Of a stretch of 64,000 nt of DNA, positions 15,794 to 25,800 are shown in pieces. The stretch is taken from NCBI GenBank assembly GCA_035638575.1, contig DASQZT010000142.1, positions 1 to 64,000 on the forward strand, read 5' to 3'. The notes beneath the pieces are model-generated. The model was not told the origin of the DNA and made no database searches. It was given only the letters and a program-made list of their open reading frames with translations. This DNA comes from DASQZT01 sp035638575. Lineage in GTDB: Bacteria > Acidobacteriota > Terriglobia > Bryobacterales > Bryobacteraceae. The stretch's first letter is position 1, and each line of letters starts with the position of its first letter. The position numbers and the translations under genes were made by a program.

Positions 15794-17016
15794 AAGAACA
15801 TCCCTGCGATGCAGGCCGACATGAAGTTGGCCATGGAGCCTGCCGCTACGGCGCGCAAGCCGAGGCGCGCCAGGTCGGATTTGCGGTTGGGGGCCAGGGC
15901 GCCGATGCCGCCGATCTGGATGGCGATGGAACTCAGGTTGGCAAACCCGCACAAGGCGAACGTGGCGATGGTGAAGGACCGCGGCGCCAGGGTGTCCTTC
16001 AAGGGCCCGAGCTGCTGAAACGCCACCATTTCATTGGTGACCAAACGGGTGCCCAGCAAGCTGCCGATGGTCCCCGCGTCCTGCCACGGCACGCCCAGCA
16101 CCCAGGCGACAGGAGCGAAGATCCAGCCGAAGAGCTTCTGCAGCGATTCGGGAAACCAGCCGGCATGCACGTGGGCCCAGCCCATGATGCCGTTCATCAG
16201 GGCGATCAGCGCCAGGAACGCGATGAGCATGGCGCCGATATTCAACACCAGGCGCAGGCCGTCGCCGGCGCCCTGCGCGGCGGCATCGATCACGTTGACC
16301 GCGGTCTTCTCGACGCTGATTTCCACTTTGCCGGCGGTGGCCGGCTTTTCGGTCTCGGGCACGAAGATCTTGGCCAGCATGATGGTGGCCGGCGCGGTCA
16401 TGATCACGGCGGTCAGCAGGTGGCGGATCTCCACGTGGCCGACCCCCACGTAGGCGGCCATCACCGCGCCCGAAACGTGGGCCATGCCGCAGGTCATGAT
16501 GGTGAACAACTCGGACTCGGTCATGCCCGCGAGGAAGGGCTTGATGGTGAGCGGCGCTTCGGTCTGGCCCATGAAAATGCTGGCCGCCACGTTGAGCGAC
16601 TCGGCGCCGGAGACGCCCATCACTTTCTGCATGGCGATGGCCATGACTTTGACCACGCGCTGCATGATGCCCAGGTGGTACAGGATGGCGAAGAACGAGG
16701 CAATGAAGATGATGATGGGCAGCACCTGAAAAGCGAACACGAAACCGATCGGGGGATTGGCCGCGCCCAATTGCCCGAATACGAAAGTGCTGCCGGCTTC
16801 GGCGTATCCGAACATGGCGGCGACGCCGTTGCTGACGGCCCGCAGGACCTCGCTGGCGGGCGTCTTCAACACGATGACGGCGAAGGCAAACTGCAGGCCG
16901 AGTCCCCAGGCGATGAGGCGGTACTTGATGGCGCGCTTGTGGGAGGAGAACAGCCAGGCGACGGCGAGGATGACGACAAGGCCGAGCAGGCCGGTGAAGC
17001 GGCCCATTTCAGCCAA
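15790..17016 (-). CDS. nupC: Concentrative nucleoside transporter (CNT/NupC family)
   Basis: A 408-residue inner-membrane protein with about ten helices. CNT signatures include GQTEAPLTIKPFLAGMTESELFTIM (gate and core domain), VSGAVMAAYVGVG, GASILM-like VAASIFMG, and a C-terminal NFMSACIAGMF. It imports nucleosides with a proton or sodium gradient, supplying the four salvage enzymes encoded around it. The start overlaps the end of the pyrimidine phosphorylase by 8 bp. Confidence 0.92.
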   Translation of the reverse strand: MAEMGRFTGLLGLVVILAVAWLFSSHKRAIKYRLIAWGLGLQFAFAVIVLKTPASEVLRAVSNGVAAMFGYAEAGSTFVFGQLGAANPPIGFVFAFQVLPIIIFIASFFAILYHLGIMQRVVKVMAIAMQKVMGVSGAESLNVAASIFMGQTEAPLTIKPFLAGMTESELFTIMTCGMAHVSGAVMAAYVGVGHVEIRHLLTAVIMTAPATIMLAKIFVPETEKPATAGKVEISVEKTAVNVIDAAAQGAGDGLRLVLNIGAMLIAFLALIALMNGIMGWAHVHAGWFPESLQKLFGWIFAPVAWVLGVPWQDAGTIGSLLGTRLVTNEMVAFQQLGPLKDTLAPRSFTIATFALCGFANLSSIAIQIGGIGALAPNRKSDLARLGLRAVAAGSMANFMSACIAGMFL

Positions 17017-18313
17017 CGACTTCCAGGATCAGTTCCCGCTCGTCGGGCTTCTGGCCGGAGATGCGGAAGGCGTCTTCGACCATGTCGGCGGCATCGTCGA
17101 CGCGGTCTTCCTTGGTGTAATAGAGGCGGCAGAGCACGGAGCCGGCATCGACCTTCTCGCCGGCCTTGACTTCGAGGATGATGCCCACGGCGGGATCGAT
17201 GGCATCCTCCTTCTTGTCGCGGCCGGCTCCGATCATGTTGGAGGCGACGCCGATATCTTGAGCGTCGATGGAGGTGACGTAGCCGCCGCGGGGCGAAGTG
17301 ATTTCGCGCATTCCGGTGGCGTTGGGCAAGAGCTCGAATTTGTCGAGGGCCTGGGCGTTGCCTTCCTGAGCGGCCACGGCCTGCTTGAACTTCTTGTAGC
17401 CCGAGCCATCGACCAGATGCTGTTCGGCGAGGCGGCGGGCGTCTTCGAGGGTGGGCGTCTTCTTGCCGAGGAAGATCATGCGCGCGGCCAGCTCGATGGA
17501 GAGCTTGGTGAGGTCGGCGGGGCCCGCGTTCTGGAGGGTCTGCGAGGCTTCCATGACCTCGAGTGCGTTGCCGATGGCGTAGCCCAGGGGCTGGCTCATG
17601 TCGGTGATGAGGGCTTGCACCTTTTTGTCCATGCGGCGGCCGATGCCGACCATGGTCTGGGCGAGGCGGCGCGCGTCGACCTGCTTCTTCATGAAAGCGC
17701 CGCTGCCCACCTTGACGTCGAGCACCAGCGCGTCGACGCCTTCGGCCAGCTTCTTGGACATGATGGAGGAGGAGATGAGCGGAATGGACTCCACGGTGGC
17801 GGTGACGTCGCGGAGGGCGTAGAGCTTGCGGTCGGCGGGAGCGAGGCGATCGGTCTGGCCGATGAAGCAGAGGCCGATTTCGGAGAGCTGTTTCTGGAAC
17901 TGCTCGGCGCTGAGGTTGGTGCGGAGTCCGGGGATGGATTCGAGCTTGTCCAGGGTGCCGCCGGTGTGTCCCAAGGCGCGGCCGGACATCATGGGCACGA
18001 CGACACCCGCTGCGGCTGCCAGGGGGGCCACGATGAGGCTGGTTTTGTCGCCCACGCCGCCGGTGGAGTGCTTGTCCACCTTGATGCCGGGGATGCCCGA
18101 GAGGTCCACGGTGTCGCCGGACCGGAGCATGCATTCGGTGAGCCGGCTGACCTCGCGGTCGGTCATGCCAGAGAAGAAGACGGCCATCAAGAAGGCCGAC
18201 ATCTGATAATCTGGAATATCGCCGTTGGTGTAGCCTTCCACCAGGAATTCAATTTCTTCGGGGGCAAGCTCGCCACCGTCGCGCTTGCGCTGAATCAAGT
18301 CAACTGTACGCAT
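17009..18313 (-). CDS. pdp: Pyrimidine-nucleoside/thymidine phosphorylase
   Basis: A 434-residue enzyme of the thymidine phosphorylase family. The signature is SGRALGHTGGTLDKLESIPG; the phosphate site KVDKHSTGGVGDKTSLIVAP and the N-terminal ELAPEEIEFLVEGY are typical. It cleaves (deoxy)uridine and thymidine to base and sugar-1-phosphate. It is the first gene of the salvage operon reading leftward, beginning at ATG 18313 and diverging from the porin gene across 130 bp. Length and motifs are complete. Distinguishing Pdp from DeoA on sequence alone is not possible here. Confidence 0.92.
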   Translation of the reverse strand: MRTVDLIQRKRDGGELAPEEIEFLVEGYTNGDIPDYQMSAFLMAVFFSGMTDREVSRLTECMLRSGDTVDLSGIPGIKVDKHSTGGVGDKTSLIVAPLAAAAGVVVPMMSGRALGHTGGTLDKLESIPGLRTNLSAEQFQKQLSEIGLCFIGQTDRLAPADRKLYALRDVTATVESIPLISSSIMSKKLAEGVDALVLDVKVGSGAFMKKQVDARRLAQTMVGIGRRMDKKVQALITDMSQPLGYAIGNALEVMEASQTLQNAGPADLTKLSIELAARMIFLGKKTPTLEDARRLAEQHLVDGSGYKKFKQAVAAQEGNAQALDKFELLPNATGMREITSPRGGYVTSIDAQDIGVASNMIGAGRDKKEDAIDPAVGIILEVKAGEKVDAGSVLCRLYYTKEDRVDDAADMVEDAFRISGQKPDERELILEVVG

Positions 18314-18443
18314 TATGAGACACTTAGGCTAGCATTCCAGGGGGTCGAAAGTAAAGGAAGGATTTTGCGCCGATCCCTGGCAGGATTCTGAAAAAGGCCT
18401 GCCGGCCACCGCTCCCGTTTCGAGCCGCGCGCGACAACAACCC

Positions 18444-19787
18444 ATGAAACATTTCATAACCGTAAAGGTGGTGGTGTGTGCGATCAGCGCGCTCTGGTTC
18501 GCCGGAGCGCGGCTCAAGGCACAGGACTGGGACGTCGGCTCGCGCCTGGCGGAATACATCGATACCGAAACCGAAGGGAAGCTGAAGCTGGGAGTCGAGC
18601 AGCGGGTCCGGTTCGAATCCAGGACGGGGACCAATTTCGGAAAGGACCCGGATATCGAGACGGCCCTGGTGCGCACCCGTATTTCGCTTACCTATCAACC
18701 TTTCAAGTGGCTGAAATTTTCGGGGATGGCACAGGACTCGCGCGCGCCCTGGTACGGGGCGAACGCGCCCAATACGATCCGTGACCCGATCGATCTGCAG
18801 GAGGGCTACATCGAGGTGCTTCCGGAGGGCAAGACCGGCTTCGGCATGACGGCCGGACGCATGATGCTGAACTACGGCGAAGGGCGGCTGATCGGCACGC
18901 CGCAGTGGAGCAACCTCTCCCGCACCTACGATAACGGGCGGGCTTACTACACGACGCCGCGGGCGCGGTTTGAAGTGCTGATGGTGTCACCGGTGAAGGT
19001 GATCATCGGCGAGTTCAACCACCCGGACCTGGGGGATCGCGTGTGGGGCACCTACGACACGTTTGCCGATGTCCTGGGGAAGAACTCGGTGGATGTATAC
19101 CTGCTGCGGCACGACCAGAACCGGCCGGGCGGGTTCACCGGCGGCAGCAAGGCGGCGGGAACCGACAGGCTGGGCGTCAACACGCTCGGCTTTCGCCTGG
19201 CGGGTCCGCTGGTGGAGGGCGTCAAGTACAGCGTGGAAGGGGCCGCGCAAAACGGGACGGTGGGGCCGGCGCAGCACCGTGCGGAAGCCTGGTTTTCCAG
19301 TTTCAGCCGGCGGTGGACGGCGGTGGGGAAGCCGCTGGATGTTTCGGGAGAGTACAAGTTCGCCTCGGGAGCGCGAAATCCGCAGGACACTTCGCTGAGC
19401 CGCACATTCGACCAGCTCTACGCCGCCAACCACGACAAGTTCGGACACGAGGACCTGTTCGGCTGGCGAAACATCCACAACCTGAGGTCGGTCGCGACTT
19501 ACGGCCTAACCAAGAGTTTTGCCGTGAATTTCATGTACAACAACTTCTGGCTGGCGAGCGCGCGGGACTCCTTGTACAACGGCTCGGGGAAGTCCATCGC
19601 GACCTCGGCGAACGGGTCGGCGGGGCGCCACGTGGGACAGGAGACGGACGTGTTTGTCACCTTCAAGTGGCGCCACTTTCAAACGGGAGCCGGCTACGGC
19701 TACGTGTATCCGGGAACTTTTCTTTTGAAAACGACTCCCGGTGTGGCTCCCACCTACGTTTACATCTTCCACACGTATTCGCTGTAG
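18444..19787 (+). CDS. Alginate-export-type outer membrane porin
   Basis: A 447-residue secreted protein with a signal peptide (ITVKVVVCAISALWFAGARLKA). The body is made of alternating beta strands, e.g. LKLGVEQRVRFESR, TRISLTYQPFKWLKFSGMAQDSR, GRMMLNYGEGRLIG and DVFVTFKWRHFQTGAGYGY, ending in aromatic FHTYSL as an outer-membrane anchor. This matches the alginate export (AlgE-like) barrel family, which acidobacteria use as general or polysaccharide-linked channels. No alginate genes are nearby, so the substrate is open. It diverges from the salvage operon, and a role in nucleoside entry is only a guess. Confidence 0.75.
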   Translation: MKHFITVKVVVCAISALWFAGARLKAQDWDVGSRLAEYIDTETEGKLKLGVEQRVRFESRTGTNFGKDPDIETALVRTRISLTYQPFKWLKFSGMAQDSRAPWYGANAPNTIRDPIDLQEGYIEVLPEGKTGFGMTAGRMMLNYGEGRLIGTPQWSNLSRTYDNGRAYYTTPRARFEVLMVSPVKVIIGEFNHPDLGDRVWGTYDTFADVLGKNSVDVYLLRHDQNRPGGFTGGSKAAGTDRLGVNTLGFRLAGPLVEGVKYSVEGAAQNGTVGPAQHRAEAWFSSFSRRWTAVGKPLDVSGEYKFASGARNPQDTSLSRTFDQLYAANHDKFGHEDLFGWRNIHNLRSVATYGLTKSFAVNFMYNNFWLASARDSLYNGSGKSIATSANGSAGRHVGQETDVFVTFKWRHFQTGAGYGYVYPGTFLLKTTPGVAPTYVYIFHTYSL

Positions 19788-19850
19788 GAGGGGCCGGCCG
19801 GCAGCCGCGAAGAACAAGTCGCCGCGCATTCCCCTGTTACGATAGAAACC

Positions 19851-20672
19851 ATGACCCCCAACCAGCCGGGCCAAATGCCCAAGATGCCGATTGCCGGTGT
19901 GAAGAGCCTGATCGCGGTCGGCTCCGGAAAAGGAGGTGTGGGCAAGACCACGGTGGCGGTGAACCTGGCGGTCGGGCTGGCTTCCCTGGGATACAGGGCC
20001 GGCCTGATGGATGCCGATGTGTACGGTCCCAACGTGCCGCTGATGATGGGGATCAACCGGACGCCGATGGCCTACGGCGAGCGCATCCAGCCGCTGGACC
20101 AGTTTGGCGTCAAGCTGATGTCAATGGGGTTCCTGAATCCCGGCGACAAGCCGCTGGTGTGGCGCGGGCCGATGCTGCACAGCGTCATCCAGCAGTTTCT
20201 GCGCGGGGTGGACTGGGGCGATCTGGATTTTCTGGTGATCGACCTGCCGCCGGGCACGGGCGATGTGCAGCTTTCGCTGATCCAGACCGCGCCGATCACC
20301 GGGGCGATCGTGGTCACCACGCCTTCCGACGTGTCGCTGGAAGATGCGCGCAAGGCGATCGCGATGTTCCACCAGGTGAAGGTGCCGATTCTGGGGGTGG
20401 TCGAGAACATGAGTTACCTGGTCTGCCCGCACTGCCAGGAACGCATCGACGTGTTCAGCCACGGCGGGGGCCGGCGGACGGCGGCCGAGATGAAGGTGCA
20501 CTTTCTCGCGGAGCTGCCGCTCGATCCGCAAGTGAGGATCGGCGGCGACACCGGCAAGCCGGTGGTGCTGCTGGAGGGCCAGGGCGAGCCGTACCTGGAG
20601 ATGGCGCGCAACGCGGCGCAGCGGATCCTGGAAGTGGGGCAGCAGGGGCCGAGCTTCGAAATCAGCGAGTAG
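19851..20672 (+). CDS. mrp: Mrp/NBP35 family Fe-S cluster carrier ATPase
   Basis: A 273-residue P-loop ATPase. The deviant Walker A GSGKGGVGKTTVAVN, LMDADVYGPNVPLMMG, VIDLPPGTGDVQLSL (Walker B) and the Fe-S binding CPHC within NMSYLVCPHC are all present. It holds and transfers Fe-S clusters to apo-proteins in the cytoplasm. The N-terminal MIP18-like domain found in many Mrp proteins is absent; this is the short form. TACGAT ends 7 nt before ATG 19851 and there is no Shine-Dalgarno sequence, consistent with a leaderless transcript. Confidence 0.93.
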   Translation: MTPNQPGQMPKMPIAGVKSLIAVGSGKGGVGKTTVAVNLAVGLASLGYRAGLMDADVYGPNVPLMMGINRTPMAYGERIQPLDQFGVKLMSMGFLNPGDKPLVWRGPMLHSVIQQFLRGVDWGDLDFLVIDLPPGTGDVQLSLIQTAPITGAIVVTTPSDVSLEDARKAIAMFHQVKVPILGVVENMSYLVCPHCQERIDVFSHGGGRRTAAEMKVHFLAELPLDPQVRIGGDTGKPVVLLEGQGEPYLEMARNAAQRILEVGQQGPSFEISE

Positions 20673-20679
20673 GCCCCGT

Positions 20680-20698
20680 TGTGCTACAATGTAGCACA
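20680..20698 (+). promoter_or_regulatory. Operator and -10 box of the phd-vapC operon
   Basis: TGTGCTAC-AAT-GTAGCACA is a perfect 8-bp inverted repeat with a 3-bp centre. TACAAT (20685-20690) in its middle is a near-consensus -10, 7 nt before the antitoxin ATG at 20698, whose A ends the palindrome. Antitoxin binding would block transcription directly. Confidence 0.7.
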
Positions 20699-20925
20699 TG
20701 AAGAAGGCCTCGATCCGCGATCTTCACATCCGGACGTCGGAGTTGGTGCGGGAGGCGGCCGGCGGAACGGTAATCGTGATCCAACGCCGTGGCGAGCCGG
20801 TCGCCGAGTTGCGCTCCCTGAGCAAACGGCGCACGCGTCCCAAGTTGCCCGACATGACGCGGTTCTGGAAGGGATTCCCGAAAGTGCCGGGAGACAGCGG
20901 AAGGTTCCTGGAACAAGACCGCTGA
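20698..20925 (+). CDS. Phd/YefM-type antitoxin
   Basis: A 75-residue protein with the Phd/YefM fold: SIRDLHIRTSELVREAAGGTVIVIQRRGEPVAELRS in pieces matches the family's N-terminal DNA-binding domain. The C-terminus (LPDMTRFWKGFP) is the flexible part that wraps the toxin. It is followed by a PIN toxin after 3 bp, and preceded by a perfect palindrome at its start codon. Confidence 0.88.
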   Translation: MKKASIRDLHIRTSELVREAAGGTVIVIQRRGEPVAELRSLSKRRTRPKLPDMTRFWKGFPKVPGDSGRFLEQDR

Positions 20926-20928
20926 CTT

Positions 20929-21354
20929 ATGTACCTCGATTCGGCGTACATCGCAAAGTTCTACGTGAACGAGCATGATTCGCCGGCTGTGCGGAAGCTG
21001 ATTCGGAAAGCCGATGCCTTGGTTTCATCCGCATGGGCTCAGGGTGAGGTGGCGTGCGCGTTCCACCGCCACATGCGGGACGGATCTCTCGATCAGGGTC
21101 AGTTTCACGAATTGCTGCGCGCCTTCTCCGAACACGTGGAAGCCGGCCTTTGGTGTCTGATTCCGGTGACCGACGGTTTGTTGCGGCGAACGGTGGCCCT
21201 GGTGAGCTCGGCGCCCGCCGGAGTTTATCTCCGCGCCGGGGATGCCGTTCACCTTGCCACAGCGCTGGATGCCGACGCGCGCGAGGTTTGGACCAGCGAT
21301 CGGCATATGCTGGCGGCGGCGCCGCACTTCGGGCTTACCGGGCGGACCGTGTAG
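20929..21354 (+). CDS. vapC: PIN-domain toxin (VapC family)
   Basis: A 141-residue PIN ribonuclease. The acidic residues expected to bind Mg2+ are visible: Asp4 (MYLDSAYIAKFY), Glu in WAQGEVACAF, Asp in RAGDAVHLATALD and Asp in VWTSDRHML. It should cut specific RNAs, probably tRNA or rRNA, when its antitoxin is lost. It is intact and closely spaced to the antitoxin gene. Confidence 0.9.
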   Translation: MYLDSAYIAKFYVNEHDSPAVRKLIRKADALVSSAWAQGEVACAFHRHMRDGSLDQGQFHELLRAFSEHVEAGLWCLIPVTDGLLRRTVALVSSAPAGVYLRAGDAVHLATALDADAREVWTSDRHMLAAAPHFGLTGRTV

Positions 21355-21399
21355 CGCGGCAGGTGCGCGTGTGGCAGGCTCCCACCACCTGGATTCCGC

Positions 21400-22869
21400 C
21401 TACTTGCTGGACGCCGGAGCCGCGTTTGGCGTGCTCTTCGGATCCAGCGCGGACGAACGAAGAACATTGACCGACGGTAAGGTCGAGGCGTCCCAACCGC
21501 CGCCGAGGGCCTTGATGAGATCCACCGCCGCACTCATGCGCCGCTGCAGGATGGTGATGGCGGTCTGCTCGTCGCCTAACAGGATGATCTGGGTGGTGAT
21601 GACGTTCAGATAGGAATCCGTTCCCGCCCGATACCGGTCCATCTCGAGACCCAGCGCCTCCTGGGCGGCTACCACGGCTTCCTGCTCCCGCACCGCCTCT
21701 TCGGCAAGATAGCGCAAGTCCGCAAGATCGTCCTCGACTTCCTGAAAGGCGGAAAGAACCGTCTGGCGGTAAGAGGCAACGGTTGCGTCGTATGCGGCCT
21801 GGGCGCCCTCCACCGCGGCGCCACGGCGGCCAAAATCAAACAGCGTCTGAGAGAGCGAAGGGCCCGCGGACCAGCTGCGGCTCGCGTAGGTGAACAGATT
21901 CACCAGGCTCGATGAAATAAAACCCGGGCTTGCGGAGAGAGTCAATGTGGGATAGTAAGCGGTCTCGGCAAGACCGATGTTCGAGTTGGCGGTGGCCACC
22001 TGGCGCTCACTGGCCGCGATGTCGGGACGCCGCTCGAGAAGCTGTGAGGGAACACCCACCGGAATGGGCGGAGGCGGGCCGCCGATCGTGCTGACGCCAA
22101 TCTCGAGGGAGGCCGGCTGCTGGCCGGTCAGCATGGCGATCGCGTGCTCGTCCTGCGCCCGCGCGATGCGCATCTCCGCACTCTGGGCCTTCGCAGCCGC
22201 AAGCTGGGTCTGGGCCAGGGTGATATCGGACCTCGAAGCAACTCCGCCGGCGTGACGGTTGACGGTAAGCTGCAGGTTTTTTTCGTAGGTTTCGATCGTG
22301 CCACTGAGCACCTTTAGCTGCATGTCCTGCGCCGCCAGCAAAAAATAATCGGTGGCCAGCAGCGCCTGCTGGCTCAGCCGGATATTTTCGAGATCGGCCG
22401 CGCTCACCTGCGCGCTGCTCACCGCGCTCTGGACCGTCGTACGAACCCGGCCCCACAGATCCGGCTCCCAAGTCGCGACCGCGGGTAACGAGAAGCTGTG
22501 GTTGGCCTTTTTTTCAACGTAGCTTTGGGAGATCGACGGGTTCGATCCGATGGTGGGATAGTAGTTTGCGTGATTGGCCAAAACCGTTGCGCGCGCCTGC
22601 CGGAACTGGGCTTCCGCCACTTTTACGTTCTGGTTATTGATGTTGACCAACTCTTCCAGCCGGTTCAGCTCCGGATCGCCAAAAATCTCCCACCACTTGC
22701 CCTTGGGCAGGCTGTCGCCCGGAGCCGCCATCTTCCACTGGTCGTTGCCGGCCATTTCCTTGAGGGCCGCCGGCGTCTGTGCCACGGGCCGCTGGTATCG
22801 CGGGCCGATGGTACAACCCGAGCAGAGGAGAGAAACAAGAACCGGGATTTTCCAAAGTCGCGTCATCAA
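21400..22869 (-). CDS. RND efflux outer membrane factor (NodT/OprM family lipoprotein)
   Basis: A 489-residue TolC-like channel with a lipoprotein signal peptide (VLVSLLCSGC). Two OEP repeats follow, with ALLATDYFLLAAQDMQLKVL and RRPDIAASERQVATANSNIGLAETAYYPTLTLSA as the classic NodT motif. It forms the outer-membrane exit duct for the two permeases upstream. It is the last gene of the efflux operon, overlapping the second permease by 4 bp. The tail (ALDPKSTPNAAPASSK) is longer than usual. Confidence 0.93.
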   Translation of the reverse strand: MMTRLWKIPVLVSLLCSGCTIGPRYQRPVAQTPAALKEMAGNDQWKMAAPGDSLPKGKWWEIFGDPELNRLEELVNINNQNVKVAEAQFRQARATVLANHANYYPTIGSNPSISQSYVEKKANHSFSLPAVATWEPDLWGRVRTTVQSAVSSAQVSAADLENIRLSQQALLATDYFLLAAQDMQLKVLSGTIETYEKNLQLTVNRHAGGVASRSDITLAQTQLAAAKAQSAEMRIARAQDEHAIAMLTGQQPASLEIGVSTIGGPPPPIPVGVPSQLLERRPDIAASERQVATANSNIGLAETAYYPTLTLSASPGFISSSLVNLFTYASRSWSAGPSLSQTLFDFGRRGAAVEGAQAAYDATVASYRQTVLSAFQEVEDDLADLRYLAEEAVREQEAVVAAQEALGLEMDRYRAGTDSYLNVITTQIILLGDEQTAITILQRRMSAAVDLIKALGGGWDASTLPSVNVLRSSALDPKSTPNAAPASSK

Positions 22870-25800
22870 TCGCCGCTCTCCGGGACTCCGCCGGGAATCA
22901 GAAAACCGGGACGATGCCGGTAACCCGGCTGGCGCCGGGTGAAACGCTTGCGAAGCCGGTCAAAATAAAGATAAATCACGGGCGTGGTGAACAGAGTCAA
23001 CATCTGGCTGACCACCAGGCCGCCTACGATAGCAATTCCAAGAGGCTTGCGCAACTCCGCTCCGGCGCCCCATCCGAGCGCCAACGGCATGCCACCCAGC
23101 AGCGCGCACATGGTCGTCATCATGATGGGCCGGAACCTCAGCAGGCAGGCCTGGTGGATGGCATCCCGCGAATTCATCCCTTCGTTCCGTTCGGCCGCCA
23201 GCGCGAAATCGATCATCATGATAGCGTTCTTCTTCACGATGCCGATCAGCAGGATGATTCCGATCATGCCCATGAGGTCCAGATTGCTCTTGAACAGGAC
23301 CATGGCCACCAGCGCACCGACGCCGGCCGACGGCAGCGTGGAGATGATGGTCAGAGGGTGAATGAGGCTCTCGTACAGCATTCCCAGCACGATATAAACG
23401 GCGAGCAGCGCCGTGGCGATCAGGATGGGCTGATTCTGAAGCGCTTCCTGATACGCCCGCGCCGTGCCGGCGAAACTGCCGGTGATGTCGGCAGGCAGGC
23501 CCATCTCCACTTCGGCCCGCTTGATGGCCGCCACGGCGTCGCTCAGCGCGACATTTTCCGCGAGGTTGAACGAAAGCGTGGTTGCCGGGAACTGCCCCTG
23601 GTGCGGCAGCGAAATGGGCGTGATCCCCTGCGTGAAGTGGGTGAAGGTCGACAAAGGAACGTCGGTGCCTCTGGGCGTCTGCACGTAGATGGTTTTCAGG
23701 AAGTCCGGGCTTTCCCACCATTGCTGCTGCAGGGCCAGAACAACTTGGTACTGATTAATCGACTTGTACATCACCGAGACCTGGCGCTGGCCGAAAGCGT
23801 CGTACAGCGCGGAGTCCACGGCTTGCGCCGTGAGACCGAGGCGCGATGCGGTATCGCGGTCGATGACCACATTGGACGACAAGCCGGAATTCTGCTGGTC
23901 GGAGCTGACGTCGGCAATCTCGGGAAGAGTCGAAAGCCGGTCCAGAAGTTTCGGCCCCCATATCGCCAGCGAGTCGAAACTGGGCCCCTGCAGCGTGTAC
24001 TGGTATTGCGCGTTGCTTTGCCGGCCGCCGATGCGCACGTCCTGGGAGTTCTGCAGGAACATGGTGGCCCCAGGCACGCCCGAAGTCTGGCGGCGCAGAC
24101 GGGCGATCACCTGGTCGGAGGTGGACTGGCGAACCCCCACCGGTTTCAGTTGAACGTTGATCATGGCGGAGTTCGCGCCGCCGAATCCGCCTCCGCTGGA
24201 GCCCGCCACCATGGTGACGGTTTCGACATCCGGGTCCACCCGGACCTTCTCCTCGAACCATTTCGCCTTCTCCACCAGCGCCTGGTAGGAGATGTGCTGC
24301 TCGCCCTGGACGGCGCCCTGCAGGCGCCCGGTATCCTGCTGGGGGAAAAATCCCTTGGGGATCCTGGCGTAGAGGTAGACGTTGATGCCCATCGTAAGAA
24401 TCAGGGTGAGCAGGATGGTCCCAGGATGATCCAGCACGACGTCGAGCGCCGACCCATAAGTGGAGATGATCCACCGGTAGAATTTTTCGCTCTGGTTGTA
24501 GACGAATCCGTGGCCGCGGTCTTCCTTGAGAAGCCACGCGCACATCATGGGGACAACCGTCAGGGCGACCACCATGGAGATGGCGATGGAGACCGAAAGA
24601 ACCACGGCGAATTCACGGAACAGGCGCCCCACCACGCCGCTCATCATCAGGATGGGAATGAAGACGGCAATGAGCGAGATGCTCATCGACAGGACGGTGA
24701 AACCAATCTCTTCGGCGCCTTTCAGGGCGGCCTCCATCGGTTTCATGCCGTTTTCGATGTGGCGCGTAATGTTTTCGATCACGACAATCGCATCGTCGAC
24801 CACGAATCCCGTGGCAATGGTCAGCGCCATCAGCGACAGATTGTCCAGGGTGTACCCTATCAGATACATCGCGCCGAACGTGGCGATGATGGACACGGGC
24901 ACCGATACGCTCGGAATAAACGTCGACCAGGCGCTGCGGAGGAAGACGAACACCACCAAAACCACGAGCGCAATGGAGACCATCACGTTGCGCTGCGCAT
25001 CCCTCAGGGAATCGTGGGTGGTGATGGTGCGGTCGCTGGCGATCTTGAAACGGACGGTTGGCGGAAGCTGGGCCTGAAACTGCGGCATCAGAGCTTTAAT
25101 CCGCGCGACCGTGTCGATGATATTGGCGTTCGGCTGGCGGCTGATCTGGATCTGAACCATCGGATTGCCGTTTACAATGCCGAGGTTCCGGACATCCTCG
25201 TTGGCATCGATAACGCGGCCGAGGTCCGAGAGGCGGACGGGCGCGCCGTTGCGGTAGACCACCACGAGATCCTTGTAGTCTTTCGCCAGGAAAAGCTGGT
25301 CGCTGGCATAAATCGGAACCTCCTGCCTGGAGTTCGCGAGCGAGCCTTTCGGTTTATTCGCATTGGCGCTTTGCAGGAACGTGCCGATCTGATCGAGACC
25401 CACGTTGTAGCGGGAGAGCGGCTGCGGATTCACTTCGACGCGAACCGCGGGAAGCGAGCTTCCCCCCACCTGGACCTGGCCGACGCCACTGACTTGCGCC
25501 AGCTTCTGCGCAAACACCGAGGAGGCCACGTCGTACAACTGCGGCCTCGGCACTACATCCGACTCGAGTGTCATCAGCAGAATGGGCTGGTCGGCGGGAT
25601 TGATCTTCCGGTATCTGGGGAGGGAGGGAAGGTTCGCGGGGAGAAACCCCGCCGCGGAGTTAATGGCCGCCTGCACTTCGCGCGCCGCCCCATTGATGTC
25701 GCGGCTGAGATCGAATTGGAGCGTCACCATGGCGGATCCAACCGAGCTTCGGGACGTCATTTCCGTGACACCCGCGATGCGCGTGAACTGCTTCTCGAGC

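Noticed and set aside
18605..18625. GGTTCGAATCC-like tRNA T-loop
   Set aside because: It lies inside the porin coding sequence with no acceptor or anticodon stems around it.
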